Source: DASWRT01 sp036403035 (GTDB taxonomy: Bacteria; Pseudomonadota; Alphaproteobacteria; ATCC43930; CGMCC-115725). From it: a stretch of 18,477 nt of DNA. The stretch is taken from the NCBI GenBank assembly GCA_036403035.1, contig DASWRT010000221.1, positions 1-18,477 on the forward strand. Reading direction: 5' to 3'. The translations under genes and the position numbers were made by a program. Position 1 is the stretch's first letter, and each line of letters starts with the position of its first letter. Positions 7,411 through 15,252 of this stretch are shown piece after piece. Below the pieces are notes generated by a model that was given only the letters and a program-made list of their open reading frames with translations, was not told the origin of the DNA and ran no database searches.

Positions 7411-7923
7411 ATGACCAGTTCCTCCGTTCGCCTTGCCGCTTTCCTGATCCTCGCCGCAAGCGCAGCGGTGCTCGGCGGCGCCCTTCTCTTCGAGTATGTC
7501 GGCGGACTGCCGCCCTGCACGCTCTGCCTCTATGAGCGCTGGCCGTACAAGGCGGCGATCGTGTTGTCGCTGGTCGGGCTGACGACCGGCGACCGGCCGG
7601 CGACGCGCTGGCTCGTTCTGCTGTGCGCCGGGCTCTTCGCATCGGGGGCCGTCCTGGCGTTCTACCATGTCGGCGTGGAGCAGCACTGGTTCGCCGGCCC
7701 GTCCGCCTGTACCGGCACCGACGCGGCGGCCGATTCGGTCGAGGCGCTCAAGGCGCAGATCATGGGCAAGAAGCCGGTGCGCTGCGACGAGGTGCCGTGG
7801 GCGCTGTTCGGCGTTTCGCTGGCAGGCTGGAACCTGCTTGCCTCGGCCGGGCTCGCACTGGGCTGCTTCGCCGCGTTCCGCAGCCTCGCCGGGGCGCGGC
7901 GGCGCCGGGGGGCGTTCGCGTGA
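7411..7923 (+). CDS. dsbB: DsbB-family disulfide bond formation protein
   Basis: Inner-membrane quinone-linked oxidase that reoxidises the periplasmic thiol oxidase DsbA and so drives disulfide formation. The 170-residue protein has four predicted membrane helices, about 7-27, 46-60, 66-84 and 128-150. The first Cys pair is C36-T-L-C39 in PPCTLCLYERWPY, after helix 1. The second pair is C100 (SACTGTD) and C125 (PVRCDEVPW) in the second periplasmic loop, just before helix 4. FGVSLAGWNLL in helix 4 is a family signature. Its TGA overlaps the GTG of coq7 (GTGA), implying translational coupling. DsbB hands electrons to ubiquinone and Coq7 helps make ubiquinone, so the pairing is functionally sensible. 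No dsbA is in the window. Confidence 0.93.
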   Translation: MTSSSVRLAAFLILAASAAVLGGALLFEYVGGLPPCTLCLYERWPYKAAIVLSLVGLTTGDRPATRWLVLLCAGLFASGAVLAFYHVGVEQHWFAGPSACTGTDAAADSVEALKAQIMGKKPVRCDEVPWALFGVSLAGWNLLASAGLALGCFAAFRSLAGARRRRGAFA

Positions 7924-8549
7924 CTGCGCCGCGGCAGCAGCAGCCGGTGGTCGCGCCGGAGCCGGGCAAGGCAGCGGCAGCGCCGCCACCGCGCGTCCGT
8001 CCGCCGCGCCTGCCGGGCGATCCGGCGCCGGACGAGGCGGTGCGCCGCATGATCCGCGTCGACCATGCCGGCGAGTACGGTGCGGCGCGGATCTACGAGG
8101 GACAACTCGCGGTACTCCGCCGCTCGCCGGTCGCACCGACGATTCGCCGCATGGCGGCGCAGGAGAAGCGGCATCTCGACACGTTCGACCGGCTGATCGC
8201 CGAGCGGCGGGTGCGGCCGACGCTGCTCGCCCCGCTTTGGCACATCGCGGGATATGCGCTCGGCGCGGCGACGGCACTGCTCGGCGACCGGGCGGCGATG
8301 GCGTGCACGGTCGCGGTCGAGGAAGTGATCGACGAGCACTACCGCGTTCAGGCCGAGGCGCTCGCGGCCGAATCGATTCGGGCGGACGCGGGACTGCGGG
8401 AGACCATCGAGGAGTTTCGCGCCGACGAGATCGAGCACCGCGACACCGGCCTCGCGCACGGTGCGGAGCAGTCCGGCGCCTATCCGTTCCTCGTCGGCGC
8501 GATCAAGTCCGGCACGCGTCTGGCGATCCGGCTGTCGACCCGGATTTGA
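7920..8549 (+). CDS. coq7: Coq7-type demethoxyubiquinone hydroxylase
   Basis: Membrane-associated di-iron monooxygenase that hydroxylates the demethoxyubiquinone ring, a late step of ubiquinone synthesis. The GTG start at 7920 overlaps the dsbB stop and gives 209 residues. The first 35 or so are Pro/Ala/Gln-rich and probably disordered, as in several alphaproteobacterial members. The di-iron ligands are all visible in two E...ExxH sets: E52 (DHAGEYGAARIYEGQ), E and H in AAQEKRHLDTF, E and E..H in AVEEVIDEHYRVQ, and E..H in RADEIEHRDTG. The hydrophobic loop LLAPLWHIAGYALGAATALLG fits membrane association. It is the last gene of the plus-strand run; the next gene converges on it. Confidence 0.95.
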   Translation: MTAPRQQQPVVAPEPGKAAAAPPPRVRPPRLPGDPAPDEAVRRMIRVDHAGEYGAARIYEGQLAVLRRSPVAPTIRRMAAQEKRHLDTFDRLIAERRVRPTLLAPLWHIAGYALGAATALLGDRAAMACTVAVEEVIDEHYRVQAEALAAESIRADAGLRETIEEFRADEIEHRDTGLAHGAEQSGAYPFLVGAIKSGTRLAIRLSTRI

Positions 8550-8630
8550 ACCGCGGGACGCCGCCTCCCCGCGCCGCGCCGGAGCGGCCCAGGCAACGCA
8601 TAACGGCCCGCAGGTTCAACTCCGCTCTCC

Positions 8631-8891
8631 TCAGTGATCGTAAGTGAGCTGGCGGGTGCCGCCGCCGCCGCGGTGCTCCAGGGCGGCCTTGACCGGGCAA
8701 TGCCCGTTGAGGCCGCGCAATGCCAGCGCGCCGCCGGCGAGGCCCATCAGCAGACCCAGCCCGCCCTTCTTGTTGAGCCCTCCCGCCGCCATCGCGAGGC
8801 CGAAGACGACGGAGGCCGCGCGTTCGGTCAGCGACAGGTTGCGCTGGCCGCCGAAAGCATGTTCGTACGTGTCCGTGACAATATTCGCCAT
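8631..8891 (-). CDS. Small membrane protein, DUF2892-like
   Basis: 86 residues from ATG 8891, with GGAG about nine bases upstream. It begins MANIVTDTYEHAF, then has LSLTERAASVVFGLAMAAGG and a second hydrophobic hairpin GLGLLMGLAGGALALRGLNG, then HCPVKAALEHRGGG. The order 'L-T/S-x-x-E-R, two helices, G-x-C-P/x' is that of DUF2892 inner-membrane proteins (YgaP-type membrane hairpin). These have no settled function. A longer in-frame start at 9089 exists, but its extra 66 residues are Arg/Pro-rich and are not preceded by a good ribosome site. It converges with coq7, leaving 81 bp between the stops. Confidence 0.8.
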   Translation of the reverse strand: MANIVTDTYEHAFGGQRNLSLTERAASVVFGLAMAAGGLNKKGGLGLLMGLAGGALALRGLNGHCPVKAALEHRGGGGTRQLTYDH

Positions 8892-9161
8892 GACCGGGCT
8901 CTCCGCTTCGTTTCGATCGAACCATCTCCGAAACACGCCGCCGCGGCGCGGGTTCCAGGGCGCGGCCGGCGGTCGGCCTCGCGGGCTGTTGCGAAGCTGC
9001 CGCTCGAATCTGTCACGAAAAGCCGTTAGGATCGGGGGCATGGCACAGCCCGTTGGTATTCTGCCCTTTTGCGCTACCATCCTTTGCATGCCGGCCGGTG
9101 GCGACAGCGAGGGACGCGAGGCATGACGACCAGAACGACGAGACGCTGACGGGCCCGCGCC

Positions 9162-9722
9162 ATGCTGCCACCTCCTGACAGTTGCCTGGCGCTGGTGCTA
9201 AACGCGGATTTCCGTCCGCTCAGCTACTTCCCGCTGTCGCTGTGGTCGTGGCAGGAAGCGATCAAGGCGGTGTTCCTCGACCGGGTCAACATCGTCGCCG
9301 AGTACGACCATATCGTCCGCAGCCCATCCTTCGAGATGCGGCTGCCGAGCGTGATCTCGCTCAAGGAATACATTCCGGCCGCGCGGCGTCCCGCCTTCAC
9401 GCGCTTCAACGTGTTCCTGCGCGACCGCTTCACCTGCCAGTATTGCGGCGATCGCTTCCCCACGCACGAGCTGACGTTCGACCACGTCATCCCGCGCTCG
9501 CGCGGCGGCCGGACGACGTGGCGGAACGTCGTGACCTCGTGCTCGGACTGCAATCTGCGAAAGGGCAACCATCTGCCCGTCGTATACGGGATGATGCCGC
9601 TCACCCCGGCCCACGAGCCGACGACGTTCCAATTGCAGGAGAACGGGCGATCCTTTCCGCCCAATTTCCTGCACGAGAGCTGGCGCGACTACCTGTACTG
9701 GGACGTCGAACTGGAGGCGTGA
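9162..9722 (+). CDS. HNH endonuclease-family protein
   Basis: A 186-residue HNH protein of the type common in alphaproteobacterial chromosomes; its natural substrate is not known. The N-terminal 80 residues (LVLNADFRPLSYFPLSLWSW, then DRVNIVAEYD) form the conserved leader of this subfamily. The HNH fold follows: zinc pair C92-x-x-C95 (FTCQYCGDRF), D107-H108 in LTFDHVIPRSRGGRTTW, N122, and the second zinc pair C127-x-x-C130 followed by N131 (SCSDCNLRKGN). All expected catalytic and zinc residues are present. The start ATG at 9162 gives the usual N-terminus. It stands alone, with 270 bp of non-coding DNA on its left shared with the divergent DUF2892-like gene (8892-9161), in which I see no clear motif. 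It converges on hbd. Confidence 0.9.
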   Translation: MLPPPDSCLALVLNADFRPLSYFPLSLWSWQEAIKAVFLDRVNIVAEYDHIVRSPSFEMRLPSVISLKEYIPAARRPAFTRFNVFLRDRFTCQYCGDRFPTHELTFDHVIPRSRGGRTTWRNVVTSCSDCNLRKGNHLPVVYGMMPLTPAHEPTTFQLQENGRSFPPNFLHESWRDYLYWDVELEA

Positions 9723-9755
9723 TCCCCGAATCGGGCCGCTTGCATCCGGTCGGGC

Positions 9756-10667
9756 TCAGCGCGTCGGGATCGGCCGCTCTCCGCGGTAGTCGTAGAAGCC
9801 GCGGTTCGCCTTGCGGCCCAGCCAGCCCGCCTCGACATACTTCACCAGCAGCGGGCACGGCCGGTACTTCGAATCGGCGAGCCCCTCGTACAGCACTTGC
9901 ATCACCGCGAGGCAGGTGTCGAGGCCAATGAAGTCCGCCAGTTCCAGCGGTCCCATCGGGTGATGCGCGCCGAGCTTCATCGCCGTGTCGATCGCCTCGA
10001 CGGAGCCGACACCCTCGTACAGCGTGTAGACGGCCTCGTTGATCATCGGCAGCAGGATGCGGTTGACGATGAAGGCCGGGAAATCCTCGGCCGCCACCGG
10101 CATCTTCCCGAGTCGGACCGACAGTTCGCGCGTCGTGGCGAACGTCGCCTCGTCGGTCGCGATGCCGCGGATCAGCTCGACGAGCTGCATCGCCGGCACC
10201 GGGTTCATGAAATGCATGCCGATGAACTTGCCGGGCCGGTCGGTCGACGCGGCGAGGCGCGTGATCGAGATCGACGACGTGTTGCTCGCGATCAGCGCAT
10301 CCGGCCTCAGGTTGGGTATCAGCTTGCGGAAGATCTCCCGCTTCACGTCCTCGCGTTCGGTGGCGGCCTCGATCACCATGTCGCAGTCGTGGAACACCGA
10401 ATAATCGGTGCCGGTGTGGATCCGCCGCATCGCCGCGGTCTTGTCCCCCTCGCTGACCTTCCCGCGCGAGACCTGCCGGGCGAGATTTCCCTCGACCACC
10501 GACAGGCCCTTCTGCAACGCCTGCTCGTCGATATCGGAAAGGTGGACGGTGAGGCCGGCCAGCGCACAGACATGCGCAATGCCGCTACCCATCTGGCCGG
10601 CGCCGATGATGCCGATCGTATGGATCTCTACAGGGGTGCCGCCCTGCTCGGGAAGGCTGAGGCTCAT
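9756..10667 (-). CDS. 3-hydroxybutyryl-CoA dehydrogenase
   Basis: Cytoplasmic NAD(P)-dependent enzyme interconverting 3-hydroxybutyryl-CoA and acetoacetyl-CoA in beta-oxidation or polyhydroxybutyrate/butyrate metabolism. The 303 residues are close to the family's 280-290 plus a short leader. The Rossmann motif GIIGAGQMGSGIA is at about 19-31 and ASNTSSISITRLA sits near the active site. The catalytic His lies in GMHFMNPVPAMQLVE, and the C-terminal domain begins FPAFIVNRILLPMINEA and contains GPLELADFIGLDT. The ATG overlaps the etfA stop by four bases (ATGA), so translation is coupled to the electron-transfer flavoprotein. The order etfB-etfA-hbd is a known conserved arrangement and fits fatty-acid or hydroxybutyrate use. 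Confidence 0.95.
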   Translation of the reverse strand: MSLSLPEQGGTPVEIHTIGIIGAGQMGSGIAHVCALAGLTVHLSDIDEQALQKGLSVVEGNLARQVSRGKVSEGDKTAAMRRIHTGTDYSVFHDCDMVIEAATEREDVKREIFRKLIPNLRPDALIASNTSSISITRLAASTDRPGKFIGMHFMNPVPAMQLVELIRGIATDEATFATTRELSVRLGKMPVAAEDFPAFIVNRILLPMINEAVYTLYEGVGSVEAIDTAMKLGAHHPMGPLELADFIGLDTCLAVMQVLYEGLADSKYRPCPLLVKYVEAGWLGRKANRGFYDYRGERPIPTR

Positions 10668-11617
10668 TTGCGGGACTCGAGTTCCTTATCGAGCTCGGGC
10701 ACGATCTTGAAGAGGTCACCGACGAGTCCGTAGTCGGCGACTTGGAAGATCGGCGCCTCCTCGTCCTTGTTGATCGCGACGATCACCTTCGAGTCCTTCA
10801 TGCCCGCAAGGTGCTGGATCGCGCCCGAGATGCCGACCGCGACGTACAGCTCGGGCGCCACGATCTTGCCGGTCTGCCCGACCTGGTAATCGTTCGGCAC
10901 GAAGCCCGCATCGACCGCCGCGCGGCTGGCGCCGACCGCCGCGCCCAGCTTGTCGGCAACGCTCTCAAGCAGGTGGAAATTGTCGCCGGACTGCATGCCG
11001 CGACCGCCGGAGATCACGACGCGCGCCGACGTCAGCTCCGGCCGCTCCGACTTCGACAGCTCGGCGCCGACATATTCGGAAAGCCCCGCCGCGCCGGCGC
11101 CGGACGCCGCCTCGACCGACGCGGCGCCGCCCTCGGCCGCAGCCGCGGCAAAACCGGTGCCGCGGACCGTAATGACCTTGATGCGGTCCTTGGACTGCAC
11201 CGTGGCGAGCGCGTTGCCGGCGTATATCGGCCGGACGAACGTATCGGCCGACTCTACCGCGGAGATGTCCGAAATCTGCATCACGTCCAGAAGGGCGGCG
11301 ACGCGCGGCATGATGTTCTTGCCGGAGGTCGTGGCGGGCGCCAGCACGTGGCTATAGCCCTCGGCCAGTTTGACAACCAAGGGGGCCACGTTCTCGGCGA
11401 GCCCATGGTCGTACGCCGCATCGTCGGCCAGCAGGACCTTCGACACGCTGGCGATCTTCGCTGCGGCATCGGCGACCGGTCGGGCGCCGGGGCCGGCGAC
11501 CAGGACATGGATGTCGCCGGCTCCGGCCTTCGACAGGGCCTCTGCGGCGGAAACGGTGTTGAGCGTCGACGGCTTCAATGCCGCGTTGTCGTGCTCGGCG
11601 ATGACGAGGATGGCCAT
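10664..11617 (-). CDS. etfA: Electron transfer flavoprotein, alpha subunit
   Basis: Alpha subunit of the ETF heterodimer, which takes electrons from acyl-CoA and related dehydrogenases and passes them to ETF-ubiquinone oxidoreductase. 317 residues, normal for the family. The N-terminal domain begins MAILVIAEHDNAALKPSTLN. The FAD-binding C-terminal domain shows VVISGGRGMQSGDNFHLLE, VGASRAAVDAGFVPNDYQVG, QTGKIVAPELYVAVGISGAI and QHLAGMKDS, ending in IVAINKDEEAPIFQVADYGL. The start at 11617 lies 13 bp after etfB, and the stop overlaps hbd by four bases. The Ala-rich stretch near residues 155-175 is a linker between the domains. Confidence 0.97.
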   Translation of the reverse strand: MAILVIAEHDNAALKPSTLNTVSAAEALSKAGAGDIHVLVAGPGARPVADAAAKIASVSKVLLADDAAYDHGLAENVAPLVVKLAEGYSHVLAPATTSGKNIMPRVAALLDVMQISDISAVESADTFVRPIYAGNALATVQSKDRIKVITVRGTGFAAAAAEGGAASVEAASGAGAAGLSEYVGAELSKSERPELTSARVVISGGRGMQSGDNFHLLESVADKLGAAVGASRAAVDAGFVPNDYQVGQTGKIVAPELYVAVGISGAIQHLAGMKDSKVIVAINKDEEAPIFQVADYGLVGDLFKIVPELDKELESRK

Positions 11618-11630
11618 GAACGGACGACCT

Positions 11631-12380
11631 TCAGATAACCCGGGCTTCGTTCTTCAGTTTGTCGACCAGCTCCTGCACGGAGCCGACCTTGACGCCGCCC
11701 TTGCGCTTCGGCGGCTCTTCGACCTTCAGCGTCACGAGGCGCGGCGCCACGTCGACGCCGAGCGCGTCCGGCGTCAGCGTGTCGATCGGCTTCTTCTTCG
11801 CCTTCATGATGTTCGGAAGCGAGGCGTAGCGCGGCTCGTTGAGGCGCAGATCGGTCGTCACGACGGCAGGAAGCTTGAGGCGCACGGTCTCCAGCCCGCC
11901 GTCGATCTCCCGCGTGACGACCAGCTTGTCGCCCTCGGGCGCCACCTTCGAGGCGAAGGTGCCCTGCGGCCAGCCCAGGAGCGCCGCGAGCATCTGGCCC
12001 GTCTGGTTGGCGTCGTCGTCGATCGCCTGCTTGCCGAGGATCACGATCTGCGGCTGCTCCTTGTCGACGATCGCCTTGAACAGCTTGGCGACGGCGAGCG
12101 GCTGCAACTCGGCATCGGTCTGCACCAGGATGCCGCGGTCGGCGCCCATCGCGAGCGCGGTGCGGATCGTCTCCTGGCACTGCTGCGGCCCCATCGACAC
12201 CGCGACGATCTCGGTCGCGGCCCCCGCCTCCTTCATGCGGATGGCCTCCTCGACGGCGATCTCGTCGAAGGGGTTCATCGACATCTTCACGTTGGCGGTC
12301 TCGACCCCGGTCTTGTCCGCCTTCACACGGATCTTGACGTTGTAGTCAACGACCCGCTTCACCCCTACGAGCAGCTTCAT
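11631..12380 (-). CDS. etfB: Electron transfer flavoprotein, beta subunit
   Basis: Beta subunit of ETF, carrying the AMP site and the docking (recognition) loop for partner dehydrogenases. 249 residues from ATG 12380, which has AGGAGG four bases upstream and gives the standard MKLLVGVKRVVDYNVKIRVK. An upstream in-frame extension to 12443 is not supported. Family markers are MSMNPFDEIAVEEAIRMKE, VSMGPQQCQETIRTALAMGA, DRGILV, GKQAIDDDANQTGQMLAALL (AMP-binding region) and RLKLPAVVTTDLRLNEPRYA, followed by SLPNIMKAKKKP. It is first of the etfB-etfA-hbd unit. A putative promoter with an overlapping palindrome lies 50-75 bases upstream. Confidence 0.97.
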   Translation of the reverse strand: MKLLVGVKRVVDYNVKIRVKADKTGVETANVKMSMNPFDEIAVEEAIRMKEAGAATEIVAVSMGPQQCQETIRTALAMGADRGILVQTDAELQPLAVAKLFKAIVDKEQPQIVILGKQAIDDDANQTGQMLAALLGWPQGTFASKVAPEGDKLVVTREIDGGLETVRLKLPAVVTTDLRLNEPRYASLPNIMKAKKKPIDTLTPDALGVDVAPRLVTLKVEEPPKRKGGVKVGSVQELVDKLKNEARVI

Positions 12381-12428
12381 GATCCTCCTGATCGCGTTTC
12401 TTGGCCGCCGCGGTTGCGCGAGCAGCCG

Positions 12429-12456
12429 ATTGTGCACGTGCACAGTCCGAAGGCAA
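12429..12456 (-). promoter_or_regulatory. Putative etfB promoter overlapped by a 14-bp palindrome
   Basis: On the minus strand TTGCCT (12456-12451) and CACAAT (12434-12429) are 16 bp apart and could be -35 and -10 elements, giving a leader of about 42 bases to etfB. The perfect palindrome TGTGCACGTGCACA (12431-12444) covers most of the -10 and part of the spacer, the usual place for a repressor operator. The remainder of the 195-bp gap (12381-12575) shows no gene. Confidence 0.45.
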
Positions 12457-12575
12457 GCGGTTCATGGAGAACGCCGGACACGGCGCAGCCGTCCCATTTC
12501 GCGGCTGCGGCACGGCGGCGCGTCCGCTGCGGCGGTACATGCCGGCCTGCCGGACCCCGCCGGCCGGACCGGCGG

Positions 12576-13139
12576 TCATCGGTTGGCGCCGGGACGCCAC
12601 AGCACGTCGCTCCCGCCGCGGTCGTTGACATAGCGCGAGAGCACGAACAGATGATCGGACAGGCGGTTGAGGTATTTCACCGCTTCCGGATTGACCGGCT
12701 CCGCCCCGGCCAGCGCGACGACCAGACGTTCGGCGCGCCGGGTCACGGTCCGCGCGAGATGCAGATGGGCGGCGCACGGCGTCCCGCCGGGCAGGACGAA
12801 GCTGTCGAGCGGGGCCAGCTCGGCGTTCAGCGCGTCTATCTCCCGCTCCAGCCGCGCGACCTGCTCCGGAACGATGCGCAGCGCTCCCACCGCGCGGCGG
12901 CCCGCTTCCGGCGTGCAGAGGTCGGCGCCGAGGTCGAACAGGTCGTTCTGGATGCGCGCGAGCATCTCGTCGACAGCCGCGTTGGCGTGCAGCCGCGCCA
13001 GCCCGAGCGCCGCGTTCGCCTCGTCGACCGTGCCGTAGGCCTCGACGCGCAGCGCATGCTTCGGCACGCGGGTACCGTCGCCGAGGGACGTCTCGCCGCG
13101 GTCGCCGCCGCGGGTGTAGATGCGCGTCAACTGCACCAT
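12576..13139 (-). CDS. Cob(I)alamin adenosyltransferase, PduO type
   Basis: ATP:cob(I)alamin adenosyltransferase, which makes adenosylcobalamin, the cofactor of methylmalonyl-CoA-type mutases. 187 residues from ATG 13139. The ATP-binding N-terminus reads VQLTRIYTRGGDRGETSLGD, followed by RVEAYGTVDEANAALGLAR, IQNDLFDLGADL, LDSFVLPGGTPCAAHLHLAR, TVTRRAERL and the C-terminal YLNRLSDHLFVLSRYVN. All are signatures of the PduO/MMAB family. GGGGAG lies upstream of the ATG; the longer frame back to 13226 runs through the end of the twin-transmembrane gene in another frame and is not used. It begins 19 bp after that gene, so the two are likely co-transcribed. etfB follows after a 195-bp gap with its own putative promoter. 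Confidence 0.95.
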   Translation of the reverse strand: MVQLTRIYTRGGDRGETSLGDGTRVPKHALRVEAYGTVDEANAALGLARLHANAAVDEMLARIQNDLFDLGADLCTPEAGRRAVGALRIVPEQVARLEREIDALNAELAPLDSFVLPGGTPCAAHLHLARTVTRRAERLVVALAGAEPVNPEAVKYLNRLSDHLFVLSRYVNDRGGSDVLWRPGANR

Positions 13140-13158
13140 GGCGCCATTCTCCCCGTCT

Positions 13159-13353
13159 TCAGCCGTGGTGGAAGAACGACATGAACAGGGCGAACAGCAG
13201 CAGCGCAAGGCCCTGGAGAATGACACGGGACTGCATCAGCTTGTTCGAGCGGCGCGCGTCGCCGCCGCGCGCCATGCTGATGAGCCCGAAGAGGAGCGCC
13301 CCGGCGGCGCCGAGCATCGCCAGAACGATGAGTACGGTCAGCAAGACATTCAT
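13159..13353 (-). CDS. Twin-transmembrane small protein (HIG1-like)
   Basis: 64 residues with two hydrophobic helices (about 3-25, NVLLTVLIVLAMLGAAGALL, and 44-61, VILQGLALLLFALFMSFF) joined by a positive, Gly/Arg-containing turn (SMARGGDARRSNKLMQSRV). The pattern and the R-x-x-x-x-x-M-x-x-R-[VI] stretch match the alphaproteobacterial twin-transmembrane / HIG1-domain family. Mitochondrial HIG1 relatives assist respiratory complexes; a role here is inference. It starts at ATG 13353 without a strong ribosome site and lies 19 bp upstream of the adenosyltransferase. Confidence 0.85.
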   Translation of the reverse strand: MNVLLTVLIVLAMLGAAGALLFGLISMARGGDARRSNKLMQSRVILQGLALLLFALFMSFFHHG

Positions 13354-13508
13354 GACTGATACATAGCGCGTCCCGGCGCCGTGCCCAGGGTGGCGCGCCG
13401 TCGCAGCCGGAAACCTTTTTGTCGGCGGCCCGCTGATCCCGAGGGTTGCATTGTCGCGCCAAAGCGGCCAAATGACGCAAGTATCTGCATCGACGACGCT
13501 TGGGAGTC

Positions 13509-14306
13509 ATGAAGCCAGTCGCCGCCCTCGCCGCTGCCGCCGTATCTTTCCTCTTCGCCCTTCCCGCTTCCGCCTTCACCCTCGACGACCGCTGCACGGT
13601 TCCCGGCAATCTCGCTCAGGCCGGTCAGGTGTTGCCGCACGTGTCGGCCGCGATCGCGAACCGGGCGCCGCTCAAGATCGTCGCGCTCGGCTCGTCATCT
13701 ACCGCCGGCACCGGCGCGTCGAGCGTGCGTGCAACCTATCCGTACATGCTCAAGGTCGACCTCGGCGAACGGCTCGGCCGCGCCGTCGAAGTCGCGAACA
13801 AGGGGATCGGCGGAGAGAGTGCGCGGCAGATGATCGCTCGGATCGACCGCGACGTCGCCGCCGAGCATCCGGCGCTGGTGATCTGGCAGACCGGCACCAA
13901 CGACTTCCTCCAGGACGTTCCGGTCGCGACCTTCGCGGCGCAGCTCCACGACGGCATCGCCCGGCTGCGCGCGACCGGCGCCGATGTCGTGCTGATGGAG
14001 CCGCAATACATGCGGCGGCCGGTGCACGACGGCAGCTATCGCCGCTACGTCGTCACGATGCGCACGGTCGCGGCGGCGGAGCACGTTCCGGTCCTGCGCC
14101 GCTACGACATCATGGCGTACTGGCTCGACACGAAGCATTTCGACATGGCGACGATGCTGTCGCACGACGGGCTGCACATGGTCGACGCCAGCTACGGCTG
14201 CATTTCCGAGGTGGCCGCCGACCTGATCGAGAACGGCCTGGATCCGAAAGTCCGGCAGGTCGTCGCCCACCATGCAGTAGCGATAGATCAGACGACGTCG
14301 AGATAG
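13509..14306 (+). CDS. Secreted SGNH/GDSL-family hydrolase
   Basis: Probable exported esterase or acylhydrolase; the substrate is unknown. ATG at 13509 with GGGAG a few bases upstream gives 265 residues. Residues 1-22 are a signal peptide (hydrophobic VAALAAAAVSFLFALPASA, cleavage likely after ALPASA). SGNH blocks follow in order: block I LKIVALGSSSTAGTGAS with the nucleophile Ser near residue 62, block II NKGIGGESARQ, block III VIWQTGTNDFL (Asn), and block V MLSHDGLHM (Asp and His). YGCISEVAADLIENGL near the end contains one of the two Cys residues; the other is in DDRC just after the signal sequence, so a disulfide is possible. The 3' end overlaps the convergent egtD by 19 bp. The start region lies opposite the divergent twin-transmembrane gene across 155 bp. 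Confidence 0.9.
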   Translation: MKPVAALAAAAVSFLFALPASAFTLDDRCTVPGNLAQAGQVLPHVSAAIANRAPLKIVALGSSSTAGTGASSVRATYPYMLKVDLGERLGRAVEVANKGIGGESARQMIARIDRDVAAEHPALVIWQTGTNDFLQDVPVATFAAQLHDGIARLRATGADVVLMEPQYMRRPVHDGSYRRYVVTMRTVAAAEHVPVLRRYDIMAYWLDTKHFDMATMLSHDGLHMVDASYGCISEVAADLIENGLDPKVRQVVAHHAVAIDQTTSR

Positions 14307-15250
14307 TACACGCTGAAGAGGTCGTCGCGGTCCGTCCAGGTCTCGACGGCGCGGAAGCCGGCATGTGCGGCGAGGCGGCGGAAGCCGTCGAGGCTGTACT
14401 TGTACGAGTTCTCGGTGTGGACCCGCTCGCCCGCCGCGAAGCGGTAGCGCCGCCCGGCGACGGTGACGGTCTGATCGGCAAGGCTGCGGAGATACATCGT
14501 CACGCACCCCTCCTCCGCATCCCATACCGCTTCGTGCGCGAAGCGGTCGAGATCGAAGTCGCCGTCCAGCTCGCGGTTGACGCGGGCTAGGAGGTTCAGG
14601 TTGAACGCGGCGGTCACACCCCTTCGGTCGTCGTAGGCCGCTTCGAGCGTCTCGCGGTCCTTCCGCAGGTCGACCCCGATCACCATGCCGGCGCCGCGTC
14701 CGAGCAGGCGCGCCGCCGTGCGCAGGAAAGCCCCGGCATCGTCCGGCGTGAAGTTTCCGATCGTCGAGCCGGGATAGAAGCCGACGCGCCGTCGCGTCGA
14801 TGCCGCGAGCGGCGGAAGCCTGAACGGCCGGGTGTAGTCGGCGCAGACCGCGACCACGTCGAGCGCCGGGAAATCCGCGGCCAAATCGGCGGCGGAGCGA
14901 CGCAAATGCTCGCGCGAGATGTCGACTGGAACGTAGGCCGCTGGCGCCCGCAACGCGTCCAGCAGGATCCGGACCTTGCGGGAGGAGCCGCTGCCGAACT
15001 CGATGAGGGCGGCGGCCGGTCCGGCGAGGTCGGCGATCTCGGGCACGGCATCCTCGAGGATCGCGATCTCGGTGCGCGTCGGATAGTACTCCGGGAGATC
15101 GCAGATCTCCTCGAAGAGCGCCGAGCCGCGCTCGTCGTAGAAGAACTTGCAGGGAATGGATTTGCGCGGCCGCGACAGGCCGGCCAGCACGGCGTCGCGG
15201 AAATCCTCGACATCCGGCGCGGTGTCGTGAAAGGCGAGCATTCCATCCAT
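14288..15250 (-). CDS. egtD: L-histidine N-alpha-methyltransferase (ergothioneine synthesis)
   Basis: SAM-dependent enzyme that trimethylates the alpha-amino group of histidine to hercynine, the first step to the thiol antioxidant ergothioneine. 320 residues from ATG 15250, normal for EgtD. Visible markers are GLSRPRKSIPCKFFYDERGS, LFEEICDLPEYYPTRTE and the SAM site IEFGSGSSRKVRILLDAL. These are followed by YVPVDISREHL, FYPGSTIGNF, VIGVDLRKD, AFNLNLLARVNRELDGDFDL and the C-terminal HTENSYKYSLDGF. It starts two bases after the egtB stop, so the pair is coupled. The 3' end overlaps the convergent hydrolase gene by 19 bp. Confidence 0.96.
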   Translation of the reverse strand: MDGMLAFHDTAPDVEDFRDAVLAGLSRPRKSIPCKFFYDERGSALFEEICDLPEYYPTRTEIAILEDAVPEIADLAGPAAALIEFGSGSSRKVRILLDALRAPAAYVPVDISREHLRRSAADLAADFPALDVVAVCADYTRPFRLPPLAASTRRRVGFYPGSTIGNFTPDDAGAFLRTAARLLGRGAGMVIGVDLRKDRETLEAAYDDRRGVTAAFNLNLLARVNRELDGDFDLDRFAHEAVWDAEEGCVTMYLRSLADQTVTVAGRRYRFAAGERVHTENSYKYSLDGFRRLAAHAGFRAVETWTDRDDLFSVYYLDVV

Positions 15251-15252
15251 GA

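Noticed and set aside
6655..8277. 540-codon minus-strand frame
   Set aside because: Antisense to the YqaA-like, dsbB and coq7 genes; Arg/Pro-rich with no domain.
9723..9755. CCCGAATCGGG near the convergent ends of the HNH and hbd genes as a terminator
   Set aside because: The arms leave only a one-base loop and no T-run follows, so a hairpin is not possible as drawn.
11370..13184. Uninterrupted 604-codon plus-strand frame
   Set aside because: It lies antisense to etfA, etfB and the adenosyltransferase, which are unmistakable. It is His/Arg/Asp-rich and is a GC-driven shadow.
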